NCBI GenBank assembly: GCA_044220545.1
Contig: JBGAQX010000001.1
Coordinates: 112,537 to 176,536 of the forward strand
Direction of reading: 5' to 3'
Length of the DNA stretch: 64,000 nt
DNA from: Fen-999 sp044220545
Lineage (GTDB): Bacteria > Pseudomonadota > Gammaproteobacteria > Burkholderiales > Rhodocyclaceae
Of this stretch, positions 53,927-62,348 are shown in pieces. The translations under genes were made by a program, and so were the position numbers. The notes beneath the pieces were generated by a model. The model was not told the DNA's origin, did no database searches, and saw only the letters and a list, made by a program, of their open reading frames with translations. Position 1 is the stretch's first letter. Every line of letters starts with the position of its first letter.

Positions 53927-55102
53927 ATGACCGCGGCCGCGTTCCGCTGGGACGACCCGCTGCTGCTCGACGAGCAGTTGAGCGAGGACGAGCGCCTGAT
54001 CCGGAACGCCGCTCGCGACTACTGCCAGGGCCGGCTCGCGCCGCGCATCCTCGACGCCTTCCGCCAGGAGCGGACCGACCCGGCGATCTTCCGCGAAATG
54101 GGCGAGATGGGTCTGCTCGGCGCCACCATCCCGGTCGAATACGGCGGCGGCGGCCTCGGCCACGTCTGTTATGGCCTGATCGCCCGGGAGGTGGAACGCG
54201 TGGATTCGGGCTTCCGCTCGATGATGAGCGTGCAGTCGTCGCTGGTGATGGTGCCGATCTTCGAGTTCGCCCACGATGCCCTCAAGCGGCGGCTCCTGCC
54301 CCCCCTGGCGAATGGGGAACTGATCGGCTGCTTCGGGCTCACCGAGCCCGACCACGGCTCCGATCCGGGCGGCATGGTCAGCCGCGCCCGCCAGGCCGAT
54401 GGCGGTTATCGCCTCTCGGGCGCCAAGACCTGGATCACCAATTCGCCGATCGCCGACGTCTTCATTGTCTGGGCCAAGGACGATGCCGGCAAGATTCGCG
54501 GCTTCGTGCTCGAGAAGGGCATGCGGGGCCTGTCCGCCCCGGCCATCCACGGCAAGATGGGACTGCGCGCCTCCATCACCGGCGAGATCGTCATGGACGA
54601 CGTCTTCGTCCCGGAGGAAAACGCCTTCCCCGGCGTGAGCGGCCTGAAGGGGCCCTTCACCTGCCTGAACTCCGCCCGCTACGGCATCGCCTGGGGCGCC
54701 CTGGGCGCCGCCGAGGACTGCTGGCATCGGGCGCGCCAATACACCCTCGACCGCCAGCAGTTCGGCAGGCCGCTGGCCGCCAACCAGCTCGTGCAGAAGA
54801 AGCTCGCCGACATGCAGACGGAGATCGCCCTCGGCCTGCAAGCCTGCCTGCGACTCGGGCGTCTGAAGGAGCAGGGCAAGGACGCGCCCGAGATCACCTC
54901 GATGCTGAAGCGCAATTCCTGCGGCAAGGCGCTGGAAATCGCCCGCCTGGCCCGCGACATGCACGGCGGCAACGGTATTTCCGACGAGTACGGGGTGATC
55001 CGCCACCTGCTCAACCTGGAAGTCGTGAACACCTACGAGGGCACCCACGACATTCACGCCCTGATCCTCGGCCGAGCCCAGACCGGTATTCCTTCGTTCT
55101 AG
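53927..55102 (+). CDS. gcdH: Glutaryl-CoA dehydrogenase
   Basis: The 391-residue acyl-CoA dehydrogenase oxidises and decarboxylates glutaryl-CoA to crotonyl-CoA, in lysine, tryptophan and benzoate breakdown. It has GCFGLTEPDHGSDPGGM (FAD/substrate loop), AKTWITNSPIADVF, RYGIAWGALGAA, the C-terminal MHGGNGISDEYGVIRH and the catalytic Glu in NTYEGTHDIHALILG. These motifs match GcdH better than other acyl-CoA dehydrogenases. It starts four bases after proA. Confidence 0.9.
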   Translation: MTAAAFRWDDPLLLDEQLSEDERLIRNAARDYCQGRLAPRILDAFRQERTDPAIFREMGEMGLLGATIPVEYGGGGLGHVCYGLIAREVERVDSGFRSMMSVQSSLVMVPIFEFAHDALKRRLLPPLANGELIGCFGLTEPDHGSDPGGMVSRARQADGGYRLSGAKTWITNSPIADVFIVWAKDDAGKIRGFVLEKGMRGLSAPAIHGKMGLRASITGEIVMDDVFVPEENAFPGVSGLKGPFTCLNSARYGIAWGALGAAEDCWHRARQYTLDRQQFGRPLAANQLVQKKLADMQTEIALGLQACLRLGRLKEQGKDAPEITSMLKRNSCGKALEIARLARDMHGGNGISDEYGVIRHLLNLEVVNTYEGTHDIHALILGRAQTGIPSF

Positions 55103-55117
55103 ATCGGGAGATTCGCG

Positions 55118-55588
55118 ATGAGCGCCACAGTCCATCAAGCCGTCATCACCGCGCCCGGCTTCAGCCTGGGTGTCCGCTGCAACGACGACGAAATCACCGG
55201 CATCGATTTTCTCGAGCCGTGCGCCGCATCGGCGCCGAGAACGCCGCTGGCCCGGGAAGCGGTGCGCCAGTTGCGCGCCTATCTGGCCGAGCCGGGCTTC
55301 GCCTTCGGCCTGCCCCTGGCGGCGGCCGGGACGCCCTTCCAGCGGCGTGTCTGGCAGGCCATCGCGGCCATCCCAACCAGCCAGACGCGCGGCTACGGCG
55401 AACTGGCGACCGCCATCGGCAGCGGCCCGCGGGCCGTGGGCAACGCCTGCGGCGCCAACCCTTATCCCGTGGTGGTCCCCTGCCATCGCGTCGTTGCCGC
55501 CAGCGGCGGCCTGGGTGGTTTTGCCCGCCATCGGGGCGGTTTCCTGCTCGATGTCAAACGCTGGCTGCTCGCCCATGAGGGAAGCTGA
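55118..55588 (+). CDS. ogt: Methylated-DNA-protein cysteine methyltransferase
   Basis: The 156-residue product removes methyl groups from O6-methylguanine by transferring them to its own Cys. The active-site motif is NPYPVVVPCHRVV. RGYGELATAIGSGPRAVGNA is the DNA-binding helix-turn-helix and arginine-finger region. Length suits an Ogt rather than an Ada. Its last 14 bases overlap the xerD start, so the two are coupled. Confidence 0.94.
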   Translation: MSATVHQAVITAPGFSLGVRCNDDEITGIDFLEPCAASAPRTPLAREAVRQLRAYLAEPGFAFGLPLAAAGTPFQRRVWQAIAAIPTSQTRGYGELATAIGSGPRAVGNACGANPYPVVVPCHRVVAASGGLGGFARHRGGFLLDVKRWLLAHEGS

Positions 55589-56510
55589 CGCGGCGCCGGC
55601 CGACGCCGCATTGATCGACGAGTTCGGCGACGCCCTCTGGCTCGCCGACGGCCTGGCGAACAACACGCTTTCGGCCTATCGCAGCGACCTCGCCCTGTTC
55701 GCCGCCTGGCTGGCGGAGAGCGGGCGCGGCCTGATGTCGGTCGACGATGTTGCCGTCAATCTGTACCTCGCCCATTTGCACGGACGCGCCGATGGCTTCA
55801 AACCGGCCTCGCAACGCCGGCTGCATTCGACGCTGCGCCGCTTCTATCGCTGGCTGCTCGATCAGGGCCGCATCCGCGTCGATCCCCTGCTCAACATCCA
55901 GCGTCCCGGCGTCGTCGCCCGTTTTCCCAAGACGCTGTCGGAAAAGAACGTCGAGGACCTGCTGGCGGCGCCGGATGTCGCCACGCCGCGCGGCCTGCGC
56001 GATCGCGCCCTGCTGGAGGTGCTCTACGCCACCGGCTTGCGCGTCTCGGAACTGGTCGGGCTGAAGCTGTACGAGTTGAGCCTGGCCGATGGGCTGGTGC
56101 GGGTATTCGGCAAGGGCGCCAAGGAGCGGCTGGTGCCGCTCGGCGAACTGGCCGTGGACTGGCTGAAGCAATATCTGCGGGAGGGTCGCCCCGCCCTGCT
56201 CAAGGGCGGCGACTCCGATCATGTCTTCGTCACCGGCCGTGCCGGGCGCATTGGCCAAGGCGGCATGACGCGGCAGATGGCCTGGACACTGATCAAGAAG
56301 TACGCGCTGCATGCCGGCATCCCGCGCGAACGCATTTCGCCGCATGTGCTGCGTCACGCCTTCGCCACCCATCTGCTCAATCATGGCGCCGACCTGCGGG
56401 TGGTGCAGATGCTGCTCGGTCACGCGGACATCTCGACCACCCAGGTCTATACTCATGTGGCACGCGAGCGACTCAAGCAGCTACATGAGATCCACCATCC
56501 GCGTGCCTAA
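55575..56510 (+). CDS. xerD: Site-specific tyrosine recombinase XerD
   Basis: The 311-residue product resolves chromosome dimers at dif with XerC. The catalytic set is complete: first Arg in YATGLRVSELVGLKL, Lys region in GKGAKERLVPLG, HVLRHAFATHLLNHGADLR (His-x-x-Arg), LLGHADISTTQVYTHV (His and the Tyr nucleophile). The N-terminal SAM-like core-binding domain (1-110) is present. The ATG at 55575 gives MREADAAPADAALIDEF; the frame is open far upstream inside ogt but that part is not protein-like. Confidence 0.95.
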   Translation: MREADAAPADAALIDEFGDALWLADGLANNTLSAYRSDLALFAAWLAESGRGLMSVDDVAVNLYLAHLHGRADGFKPASQRRLHSTLRRFYRWLLDQGRIRVDPLLNIQRPGVVARFPKTLSEKNVEDLLAAPDVATPRGLRDRALLEVLYATGLRVSELVGLKLYELSLADGLVRVFGKGAKERLVPLGELAVDWLKQYLREGRPALLKGGDSDHVFVTGRAGRIGQGGMTRQMAWTLIKKYALHAGIPRERISPHVLRHAFATHLLNHGADLRVVQMLLGHADISTTQVYTHVARERLKQLHEIHHPRA

Positions 56511-56528
56511 TTTCCCGAGACGCAGGCC

Positions 56529-57020
56529 ATGAGACCCGATAGTCAAGCGCCGGAAACGCCGGCCACCAAGTTCTTGCAGAAACACCGCATCGCCCACTCG
56601 AACCACCTTTACCAGTATGAGGAGCATGGCGGCACGAAAGTGTCGTCGCGCGAGCTCAACGTCCCGGAGCACGCGGTGGTAAAGACGCTGGTGATGGAAG
56701 ACGAGAACAAGAAGCCGTTGATCGTGCTGATGCATGGCGACCGCAAGGTATCGACCAAGGAGCTGGCGCGGCAGTACGGCTGCAAGAAGATATCCCCCTG
56801 CACGCCGGAAGACGCCCACCGGCATACCGGCTACCTGGTCGGCGGCTGCTCGCCATTCGGGACCCGCAAGACGCTGCCGGTCTGCCTGGAGAAAAGCATC
56901 CTCGACCTGCCGCTCATCTACATCAATGGCGGCCAGCGCGGCTATTTGGTGGGCGTGCATCCGCACGACATCCTGCGTGTGCTCGCCCCGAAGGTCGTCG
57001 AGGCGGGGCTTGCAGCCTAG
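56529..57020 (+). CDS. ybaK: Aminoacyl-tRNA deacylase, YbaK/EbsC type
   Basis: The 163-residue product resembles YbaK, which removes Cys from mischarged Cys-tRNA-Pro. ATKFLQKHRIAHSNHLYQYE is the N-terminal strand-helix, EHAVVKTLVMEDENKKPLI holds the conserved Lys, and HTGYLVGGCSPFGTRKTLPV is the family signature. It is free-standing and not part of ProS. Its stop overlaps that of the convergent folB by four bases. Confidence 0.9.
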   Translation: MRPDSQAPETPATKFLQKHRIAHSNHLYQYEEHGGTKVSSRELNVPEHAVVKTLVMEDENKKPLIVLMHGDRKVSTKELARQYGCKKISPCTPEDAHRHTGYLVGGCSPFGTRKTLPVCLEKSILDLPLIYINGGQRGYLVGVHPHDILRVLAPKVVEAGLAA

Positions 57021-57370
57021 CCGCCGCGCGACCGCTCGATCTGCACGCCGACGCGCTTGACGCCCTTGGCCACGCCCATCTTGGCGATGGAGATCTTCAC
57101 CCAGGGGGCGCGGAATTCCTCGAGCATCAGCCCGATCACGTATTCGCCGAGGGTTTCCAGCAGGTTGAAATGCCGCTCGGCGAGCTCCGACCGGATGCGC
57201 GAGATCACCACGGCGTAGTCGATGGTCTTGGCGATGTCGTCGTCGCGCGCCGCCTCGTCGGGAACGCCGAAGGTCAGGCTGATGTCCAGCGTCTGCGGCG
57301 CGGCCTTTTCCCGCGCGTAGATGCCGACATGCGCATCGACGCGCATTTCCTCGATGAAGATGAAGTCCAT
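57017..57370 (-). CDS. folB: Dihydroneopterin aldolase
   Basis: The 117-residue product converts dihydroneopterin to hydroxymethyldihydropterin in folate synthesis. It begins MDFIFIEEMRVDAHVGIYAR, followed by AAPQTLDISLTFGV. The catalytic Tyr/Lys region is in TIDYAVVISRIRSEL and VKISIAKMGVAKGVKRVGV. The ATG at 57370 is in the conserved position; the open frame before it lies inside plsY on the other strand. Confidence 0.93.
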   Translation of the reverse strand: MDFIFIEEMRVDAHVGIYAREKAAPQTLDISLTFGVPDEAARDDDIAKTIDYAVVISRIRSELAERHFNLLETLGEYVIGLMLEEFRAPWVKISIAKMGVAKGVKRVGVQIERSRGG

Positions 57371-57412
57371 GCGGCCCTCGGTTAAAATTGGGCGAATTCT
57401 AGGCCAACCCGC

Positions 57413-58018
57413 ATGAACGCGCTCCCCTTCGCCCTGCTCGGCTACCTGCTTGGTTCGCTGCCTTTCGCCATCATCGTCTCGAAGGCCTTCGGACTCGACG
57501 ATCCTCGCAGCCACGGCTCCGGCAACCCCGGCGCCACCAACGTCCTGCGCACCGGCAACAAGCTGGCCGCCGTGCTGACGCTGCTCGGCGACGCGGCGAA
57601 GGGATGGCTGGCCGTCTGGCTGGCTGGCCGACTGGGGGCGGACATCCTCGGTATTGCCGTGGCGGGCGTCGCCGCGTTTCTCGGCCATGTCTTCCCGGTG
57701 TTCCTGAAGTTCCGGGGCGGCAAGGGCGTGGCCACGGCGATGGGCGTGCTCGCCGGCCTGTCGGGGGCTCTGGTGGTAGCCGCCGCGGCCACTTGGCTAC
57801 TCACCGCCCTGCTGACGCGCTATTCGTCGCTGGCGGCCTTGCTGGCCGCGTTGGTGGCGCCCTTTGCCGCTGGCGTATTGATCGGCCGGATCGAGATCAC
57901 CACCGCCGTCACGCTGATGTCGGCGCTGCTTATCTGGCGGCATCGCGGCAACATCCAGCGGCTGCTCAACGGTACGGAAGGCCGCATTGGCGGCAGGAAG
58001 AAGGAGACCACTTCATGA
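57413..58018 (+). CDS. plsY: Acyl-phosphate:glycerol-3-phosphate acyltransferase
   Basis: The 201-residue membrane protein makes lysophosphatidate from acyl-phosphate and glycerol-3-phosphate. It has four to five TM helices and the three PlsY motifs: GSGNPGATNVLR, HVFPVFLKFRGGKGVAT and a third near the C-terminus with GRIEITTAVTL. It is divergent from folB with only 42 bases between. Its stop overlaps the ATG of the diheme cytochrome gene. Confidence 0.93.
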   Translation: MNALPFALLGYLLGSLPFAIIVSKAFGLDDPRSHGSGNPGATNVLRTGNKLAAVLTLLGDAAKGWLAVWLAGRLGADILGIAVAGVAAFLGHVFPVFLKFRGGKGVATAMGVLAGLSGALVVAAAATWLLTALLTRYSSLAALLAALVAPFAAGVLIGRIEITTAVTLMSALLIWRHRGNIQRLLNGTEGRIGGRKKETTS

Positions 58019-58617
58019 AGATACTATTTCCCGCCGCCGTCGCGGCCTTGTCCTGTCTCCTGTCGATCGTGCCAGCGCAGGCGACGGATCGCCCCATCGG
58101 CGGCATCGTCGATGGCCGCTGTGCGCTCTGCCACGGCCCGGAGGGTGAAAGCGCCAGCGCGGTCTATCCGCGCCTGGCCGCCCAGCATCCGGAGTACATG
58201 GCCAAACAGCTCCGGGACTTCCGCGACGGCCGACGCAAGAGCGACACCATGAGCGAAATGGCCCGGGATCTGACCGACGGCGAAATTGCCGCCCTGGCGG
58301 GGTTCTTCGCCGGCAAGCCCGCCAAGGCGCGCCGACCGGGCGACGCCGACCTGGTGGCGGTGGGCAAGTACATCTACATCAAGGGCAATGCGTTCTCCGG
58401 CGTGCCCGCCTGTGCCTCCTGTCACGGCCCGGAGGCCCACGGCACGGTGCAGTTGCCGCGCCTGGCCGGCCAGCACCCCGCCTATGTCGAGACCCAGCTC
58501 AGGGAATTCAACAAGCGGGTACGCAACAACGACAACGCGGTGATGCATACCATCGCGGCCAAGCTGACGGAACTCGAGGTCAACGCCGTCTCCGCCTATC
58601 TCGGCGGCCTCGAATAG
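58015..58617 (+). CDS. Diheme cytochrome c (c4-like)
   Basis: The 200-residue exported protein has a signal peptide (LFPAAVAALSCLLSIVPAQA) and two c-type heme sites, CALCH and CASCH. Each is followed by a YPRLAAQHPEYM- or LPRLAGQHPAYV-type segment, so the protein is a tandem of two c553-like domains, with Met ligands in MSEMA and VMHTIA. It would carry electrons in the periplasm. The ATG at 58015 overlaps the plsY stop (ATGA), and AAGGAG lies nine bases upstream. Confidence 0.9.
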   Translation: MKILFPAAVAALSCLLSIVPAQATDRPIGGIVDGRCALCHGPEGESASAVYPRLAAQHPEYMAKQLRDFRDGRRKSDTMSEMARDLTDGEIAALAGFFAGKPAKARRPGDADLVAVGKYIYIKGNAFSGVPACASCHGPEAHGTVQLPRLAGQHPAYVETQLREFNKRVRNNDNAVMHTIAAKLTELEVNAVSAYLGGLE

Positions 58618-58625
58618 GCGGAAAT

Positions 58626-59645
58626 TCAGTTCGCCACCAGCGTTTCCAGCGGCCAGCGCGGGCGCACACCAAAGGCGCCGTCCGCGGCGCCGCGCTGACC
58701 GGCCAGCAGGCGCTGCGCTCCGCAGTAGGCGATCATGGCGCCATTGTCGGTACACAGCGCCAGTTCCGGGTAGTAGACGCGGATGCCGCGGGCCGCCGCG
58801 TCGCCATTCAGCCTTTGTCGCAGTCGCTGATTGGCGCCGACGCCGCCCGCCACCACCAGCCGTTCGAGCCGACAATGTCTTGCCGCCGCCAAGGCCTTGG
58901 TGGCAAGCACCTCGGCGACCGCTTCCTGAAACTCCCAGGCCAGATCGGCCCGTTCTCGCGACGCCAGAGTCCGACCATGCACCTGGGTCAGAACAGCGGT
59001 CTTCAGGCCGGAAAAACTGAACTGGAAGTCGCCGCTCCGGAGCATGGGCCGGGGCAGACGCAGGCCGCTGGGCCCACCCGACGACGCCAATGCCGCCAGT
59101 TGCGGTCCACCCGGATAGCCCAGGCCGAGCAGTTTGGCGGTCTTGTCGAAGGCCTCCCCAGCGGCGTCGTCGACCGATTCGCCGAGCAATTCGTAAGTAC
59201 CCACTCCCGCCACGCGCATCAACTGCGTGTGGCCGCCGGAAACCAGCAGGGCAACGAAGGGGAAGGCCGGCGGGTCGGCGGCCAGCAGGGGCGACAATAG
59301 GTGTCCCTCGAGGTGATGCACCGCCAGCGCCGGCACATCGAGCGCGAGCGCGAGCGAGGCGGCGAAACCAGCGCCCACCAGCAGGGCGCCGGCCAGCCCG
59401 GGCCCGGCTGTATAGGCGATGCCCTCGATATCCCGCTTGTCCGCGCCGGCCTCGGCGAGCACGGCGCGCAACAGGGGGATGAGGCGCCGAATATGGTCGC
59501 GCGAGGCGAGTTCCGGCACCACGCCGCCGTAGGCCTCGTGCATCGCCACCTGGGTATGGACGGCGTGGCCGAGCAGACCGCGATCGGTGTCATATAGCGC
59601 GACGCCGGTTTCGTCGCAGGAGGATTCGATGCCCAGGATCAACAT
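58626..59645 (-). CDS. tsaD: tRNA N6-threonylcarbamoyl transferase
   Basis: The 339-residue product adds the t6A modification at position 37 of ANN-decoding tRNAs with TsaB/C/E. It begins MLILGIESSCDETGVALYD. The metal-binding HHLEGHLLSPL lies near residue 110, and VALLVSGGHTQL and AGGVGANQRLRQRL are the ATP-site motifs. I chose the ATG at 59645, with nine extra open codons before it. It is divergent from rpsU with about 96 bases between, the usual pairing. Confidence 0.95.
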   Translation of the reverse strand: MLILGIESSCDETGVALYDTDRGLLGHAVHTQVAMHEAYGGVVPELASRDHIRRLIPLLRAVLAEAGADKRDIEGIAYTAGPGLAGALLVGAGFAASLALALDVPALAVHHLEGHLLSPLLAADPPAFPFVALLVSGGHTQLMRVAGVGTYELLGESVDDAAGEAFDKTAKLLGLGYPGGPQLAALASSGGPSGLRLPRPMLRSGDFQFSFSGLKTAVLTQVHGRTLASRERADLAWEFQEAVAEVLATKALAAARHCRLERLVVAGGVGANQRLRQRLNGDAAARGIRVYYPELALCTDNGAMIAYCGAQRLLAGQRGAADGAFGVRPRWPLETLVAN

Positions 59646-59678
59646 GGCGGGCATTCTAGCGTCCGCCGGCAATTGTCT

Positions 59679-59706
59679 TTGACATCGTTCGGAAAAGCAT
59701 TAGAAT
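59679..59706 (+). promoter_or_regulatory. Strong sigma70 promoter of the rpsU-dnaG-rpoD operon
   Basis: TTGACA (59679-59684) is a perfect -35 box; a 16-base spacer leads to TAGAAT (59701-59706). Transcription would start near 59713, giving a leader of about 29 bases before rpsU. Confidence 0.75.
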
Positions 59707-59741
59707 GCCGGCCTTTTCCGCCCTAACCAGGACACATCGCA

Positions 59742-59954
59742 ATGCCCGGTATCCGACTCAAGGAAAACGAACCTTTCGAGGTCGCCATTCGTCGTTTCAA
59801 GCGCACCATCGAGAAGGCCGGTACGCTGACCGAACTCCGCTCCCGCGAGTTCTACGAGAAGCCCACTTCCGAGCGCAAGCGCAAGCTCGCCGCGGCGGTC
59901 AAGCGCCATCACAAGCGCATCCGCAGCCAGCAGTTGCCGCCCAAGCTCTACTAG
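59742..59954 (+). CDS. rpsU: 30S ribosomal protein S21
   Basis: The 70-residue basic product is S21: PGIRLKENEPFEVAIRRFKR, then EFYEKPTSERKRKLAAAVKR and a basic tail. It is the first gene of the macromolecular synthesis operon (rpsU-dnaG-rpoD), which links translation, replication priming and transcription. A strong promoter lies upstream and a hairpin terminator lies downstream. Confidence 0.98.
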   Translation: MPGIRLKENEPFEVAIRRFKRTIEKAGTLTELRSREFYEKPTSERKRKLAAAVKRHHKRIRSQQLPPKLY

Positions 59955-59983
59955 TAAGTAACCGCTTGCCGATTACCAGCAAG

Positions 59984-60005
59984 AACCGCCTCCTGGGCGG
60001 TTTTT
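59984..60005 (+). terminator. Terminator/attenuator between rpsU and yqeY
   Basis: AACCGCC (59984-59990) pairs with GGCGGTT (59996-60002) over a 5-base loop, with five T's from 60001. It lies 30 bases after rpsU. In E. coli a terminator at the same place sets the excess of rpsU over dnaG-rpoD mRNA. Confidence 0.82.
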
Positions 60006-60038
60006 GTGTTTCCGGATCACCCCTGAGAGAGGCACGTC

Positions 60039-60485
60039 ATGAGCCTGAAAGCTCGCATCACCGAAGACATGAAGACGGCCATGAAGGCCAGGGAAACGGC
60101 ACGCCTTGGAGCGATACGCCTATTGCTGGCGGCGATGAAGCAAAAGGAAGTTGACGAACGGATCGAACTCGACGATACCGCCATCGTCGGCGTGATCGAG
60201 AAGATGCTCAAGCAGCGCAAGGACTCCATCGCCCAGTACGAGGCGGCCAAACGCCAGGATCTGGCCGATGCGGAGAAGTACGAGGTCGAGGTGCTGACGG
60301 CCTACATGCCGGCCGGACTGTCGGCCGCCGAAGTCGCCGCCATCGTCGTCGCCGCCGTTGCCGAGTCCGGCGCCCAGGCCATGGCCGACATGGGCAAGGT
60401 GATGGCCCTCGTCAAGCCAAAGGTCGCCGGGCGCGCCGACATGGCCGAGGTGTCGAAACTGATCAGGGCGAAGCTCGGCGCATAA
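60039..60485 (+). CDS. yqeY: GatB/YqeY-domain protein
   Basis: The 148-residue product is a stand-alone YqeY domain, related to the tail of the amidotransferase subunit GatB: MSLKARITEDMKTAMKARE, RLGAIRLLLAAMKQKEVDER, then EVLTAYMPAGLSAAEVAAIV and MGKVMALVKPKVAGRADMAEV. Its role is not settled. It lies between rpsU and dnaG, common in betaproteobacteria. dnaG starts seven bases later. Confidence 0.9.
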   Translation: MSLKARITEDMKTAMKARETARLGAIRLLLAAMKQKEVDERIELDDTAIVGVIEKMLKQRKDSIAQYEAAKRQDLADAEKYEVEVLTAYMPAGLSAAEVAAIVVAAVAESGAQAMADMGKVMALVKPKVAGRADMAEVSKLIRAKLGA

Positions 60486-60492
60486 TCGCGGG

Positions 60493-62244
60493 GTGATACC
60501 CGAGAGCTTCATTCAGGAACTGCTTGCCCGCGTCGACATCGTCGACGTGATCGAGCGTTACGTGCCCCTTAAGAAGGGCGGCGCCAACTTCCAGGCCTGC
60601 TGCCCATTCCACTCAGAAAAGACGCCATCCTTCACCGTCAGCCCAAGCAAGCAGTTCTACCACTGCTTCGGTTGCGGTGCCCACGGCAGCGCGCTGGGTT
60701 TCCTCATGCAGTATTCCGGCCTCGGCTTCATCGAGGCGGTCGAGGATCTCGCCCACTCGGTTGGCATGCAGGTGCCGCAAGTTGCCGAGCACCGTCAGGC
60801 CGAGCGCGCCAAGAAGGCGCCGCTGACCGAGCTCATGGCGCGGGCGGCGCGTTTCTACAAGGACCAATTGAAGTCCTCGCCCAAGGCCATCGATTACCTC
60901 AAGGGCCGGGGTCTGACCGGCGAAATCGCCGCCCGCTTCGGCCTCGGCTACGCGCCCGACGAATGGCAGGCTCTGGAGCGGGTCTTCCCCGACTACCAGG
61001 ATGCGGCGTTGGTGGAATGCGGGCTGGTGATCGAGAACGACCAGGGTCGTCGCTATGACCGCTTCCGCGATCGCATCATGTTTCCCATCCTCGACCAGCG
61101 CGGCAATGTCATCGGCTTCGGCGGCCGGGTCCTCGGTCAAGGCGAGCCCAAGTATCTCAACTCACCGGAGACACCGCTGTTCGAAAAAGGGCGCGAGCTG
61201 TATGGCCTGACCCAGGCCCGACAGGCGATTCGCGACGAGGATACGGTGATCGTCGTCGAGGGCTACATGGACGTCGTGGCGCTGGCCCAGAGCGGCGTCG
61301 GCAACGCCGTGGCGACCCTCGGCACGGCGACGACACCCAACCATGTACACAAGCTGCTGCGCCAGGCGTCCAAGGTGGTGTTCTGCTTCGATGGCGATGC
61401 CGCCGGGCGCAAGGCGGCCTGGCGGGCGCTGGAAGCCAGCCTCGAGCAGTTGGGCGACGACAAGTCCGCCGGCTTCCTGTTTCTGCCGCCCGAGCACGAT
61501 CCGGACAGTTTCGTGCGCGCTGAAGGCGCCGAGGCCTACCGTCAACTGGTCCGGCAGCCGACGACACTGACCGAATTTCTGCTGCGTGCGATCAAATCCG
61601 GCCTCGATCTGGCCACGGCCGAGGGCCGTGCCCGGCTTGTCCATGAAGCGAAGCCGCTGTTGCAGAAACTGGCGGCGCCGGTGTTGCGCGTGCAGTTGAC
61701 CAAGGCCGTGGCCGAGGCGGCGGCACTCACCCAGGCCGAAGTCGAAGGCCAATGCGGCCTCCAGCCACTGTCAAGGGGCCGGCCGGCGCCACCACGGCGC
61801 AGCCGCGCCATCGAGATTTCGCAGCTCAAGACGCTGCTGAAGGCCGTGCTGCGCCGTCCTGAACGCGCCGCGCGACTGCCGCTCGAACAAATCACCGCCG
61901 AGTCGGCGGAAGGCGCGGTCTTGCACGCCATCGCCAATGCCGTCGAGCACGGCGAACTGCCCACCGGCAACATGGGACAGGTCATCGAGTATTTCCGCGG
62001 CAGCCCGCATGAAGCCTTGATCGGCGCGCTGGCGTCGGCGACGACCATGGAAGAAGTCGATGAAGGCGAGGAGGAGATGGTCTTCGAGGACACGCTCGAT
62101 CGCTTGCGGCGGGCGGAACTGGTTGCCCGGATCGAAGCCCTCAACGCGCGCGCGAAAACAACCCCTCTCTCGACCGACGAACAGCGCCAGCTAGCGGCCC
62201 TCCTGGCCAGCAAAGCCAAGAGCGGAGCCCAGGCGAGCCGCTAA
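60493..62244 (+). CDS. dnaG: DNA primase
   Basis: The 583-residue product makes RNA primers at the fork. It has a CHC2 zinc finger (CCPFHSEKTPSF, FYHCFGCGAHG) in the first 60 residues, a TOPRIM core (VVEGYMDVVALAQ, VVFCFDGDAAGRKA) and a C-terminal helicase-binding domain. The start is GTG at 60493, giving MIPESFIQELLARVDIVDVI, the family N-terminus. It is the middle gene of the operon with rpsU and rpoD. Confidence 0.97.
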   Translation: MIPESFIQELLARVDIVDVIERYVPLKKGGANFQACCPFHSEKTPSFTVSPSKQFYHCFGCGAHGSALGFLMQYSGLGFIEAVEDLAHSVGMQVPQVAEHRQAERAKKAPLTELMARAARFYKDQLKSSPKAIDYLKGRGLTGEIAARFGLGYAPDEWQALERVFPDYQDAALVECGLVIENDQGRRYDRFRDRIMFPILDQRGNVIGFGGRVLGQGEPKYLNSPETPLFEKGRELYGLTQARQAIRDEDTVIVVEGYMDVVALAQSGVGNAVATLGTATTPNHVHKLLRQASKVVFCFDGDAAGRKAAWRALEASLEQLGDDKSAGFLFLPPEHDPDSFVRAEGAEAYRQLVRQPTTLTEFLLRAIKSGLDLATAEGRARLVHEAKPLLQKLAAPVLRVQLTKAVAEAAALTQAEVEGQCGLQPLSRGRPAPPRRSRAIEISQLKTLLKAVLRRPERAARLPLEQITAESAEGAVLHAIANAVEHGELPTGNMGQVIEYFRGSPHEALIGALASATTMEEVDEGEEEMVFEDTLDRLRRAELVARIEALNARAKTTPLSTDEQRQLAALLASKAKSGAQASR

Positions 62245-62251
62245 TCTCTGC

Positions 62252-62257
62252 TATACT
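62252..62257 (+). promoter_or_regulatory. Possible internal -10 box before rpoD
   Basis: TATACT lies in the 104-base gap between dnaG and rpoD, 91 bases before the rpoD ATG. No good -35 is seen, so this is weak. Internal rpoD promoters are known in other bacteria. Confidence 0.3.
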
Positions 62258-62348
62258 GCCCGGTTTCCCCCTACACTTGGCATCGCCATCGTCCGCTCCG
62301 TCGGTCGCGACTGGTGCCCGGGGCCAGATTCCGAGGAATATCGATACC

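Noticed and set aside
53765..55666. A 633-codon open frame antisense to gcdH and ogt
   Set aside because: Spans two real genes on the other strand and has no domain.
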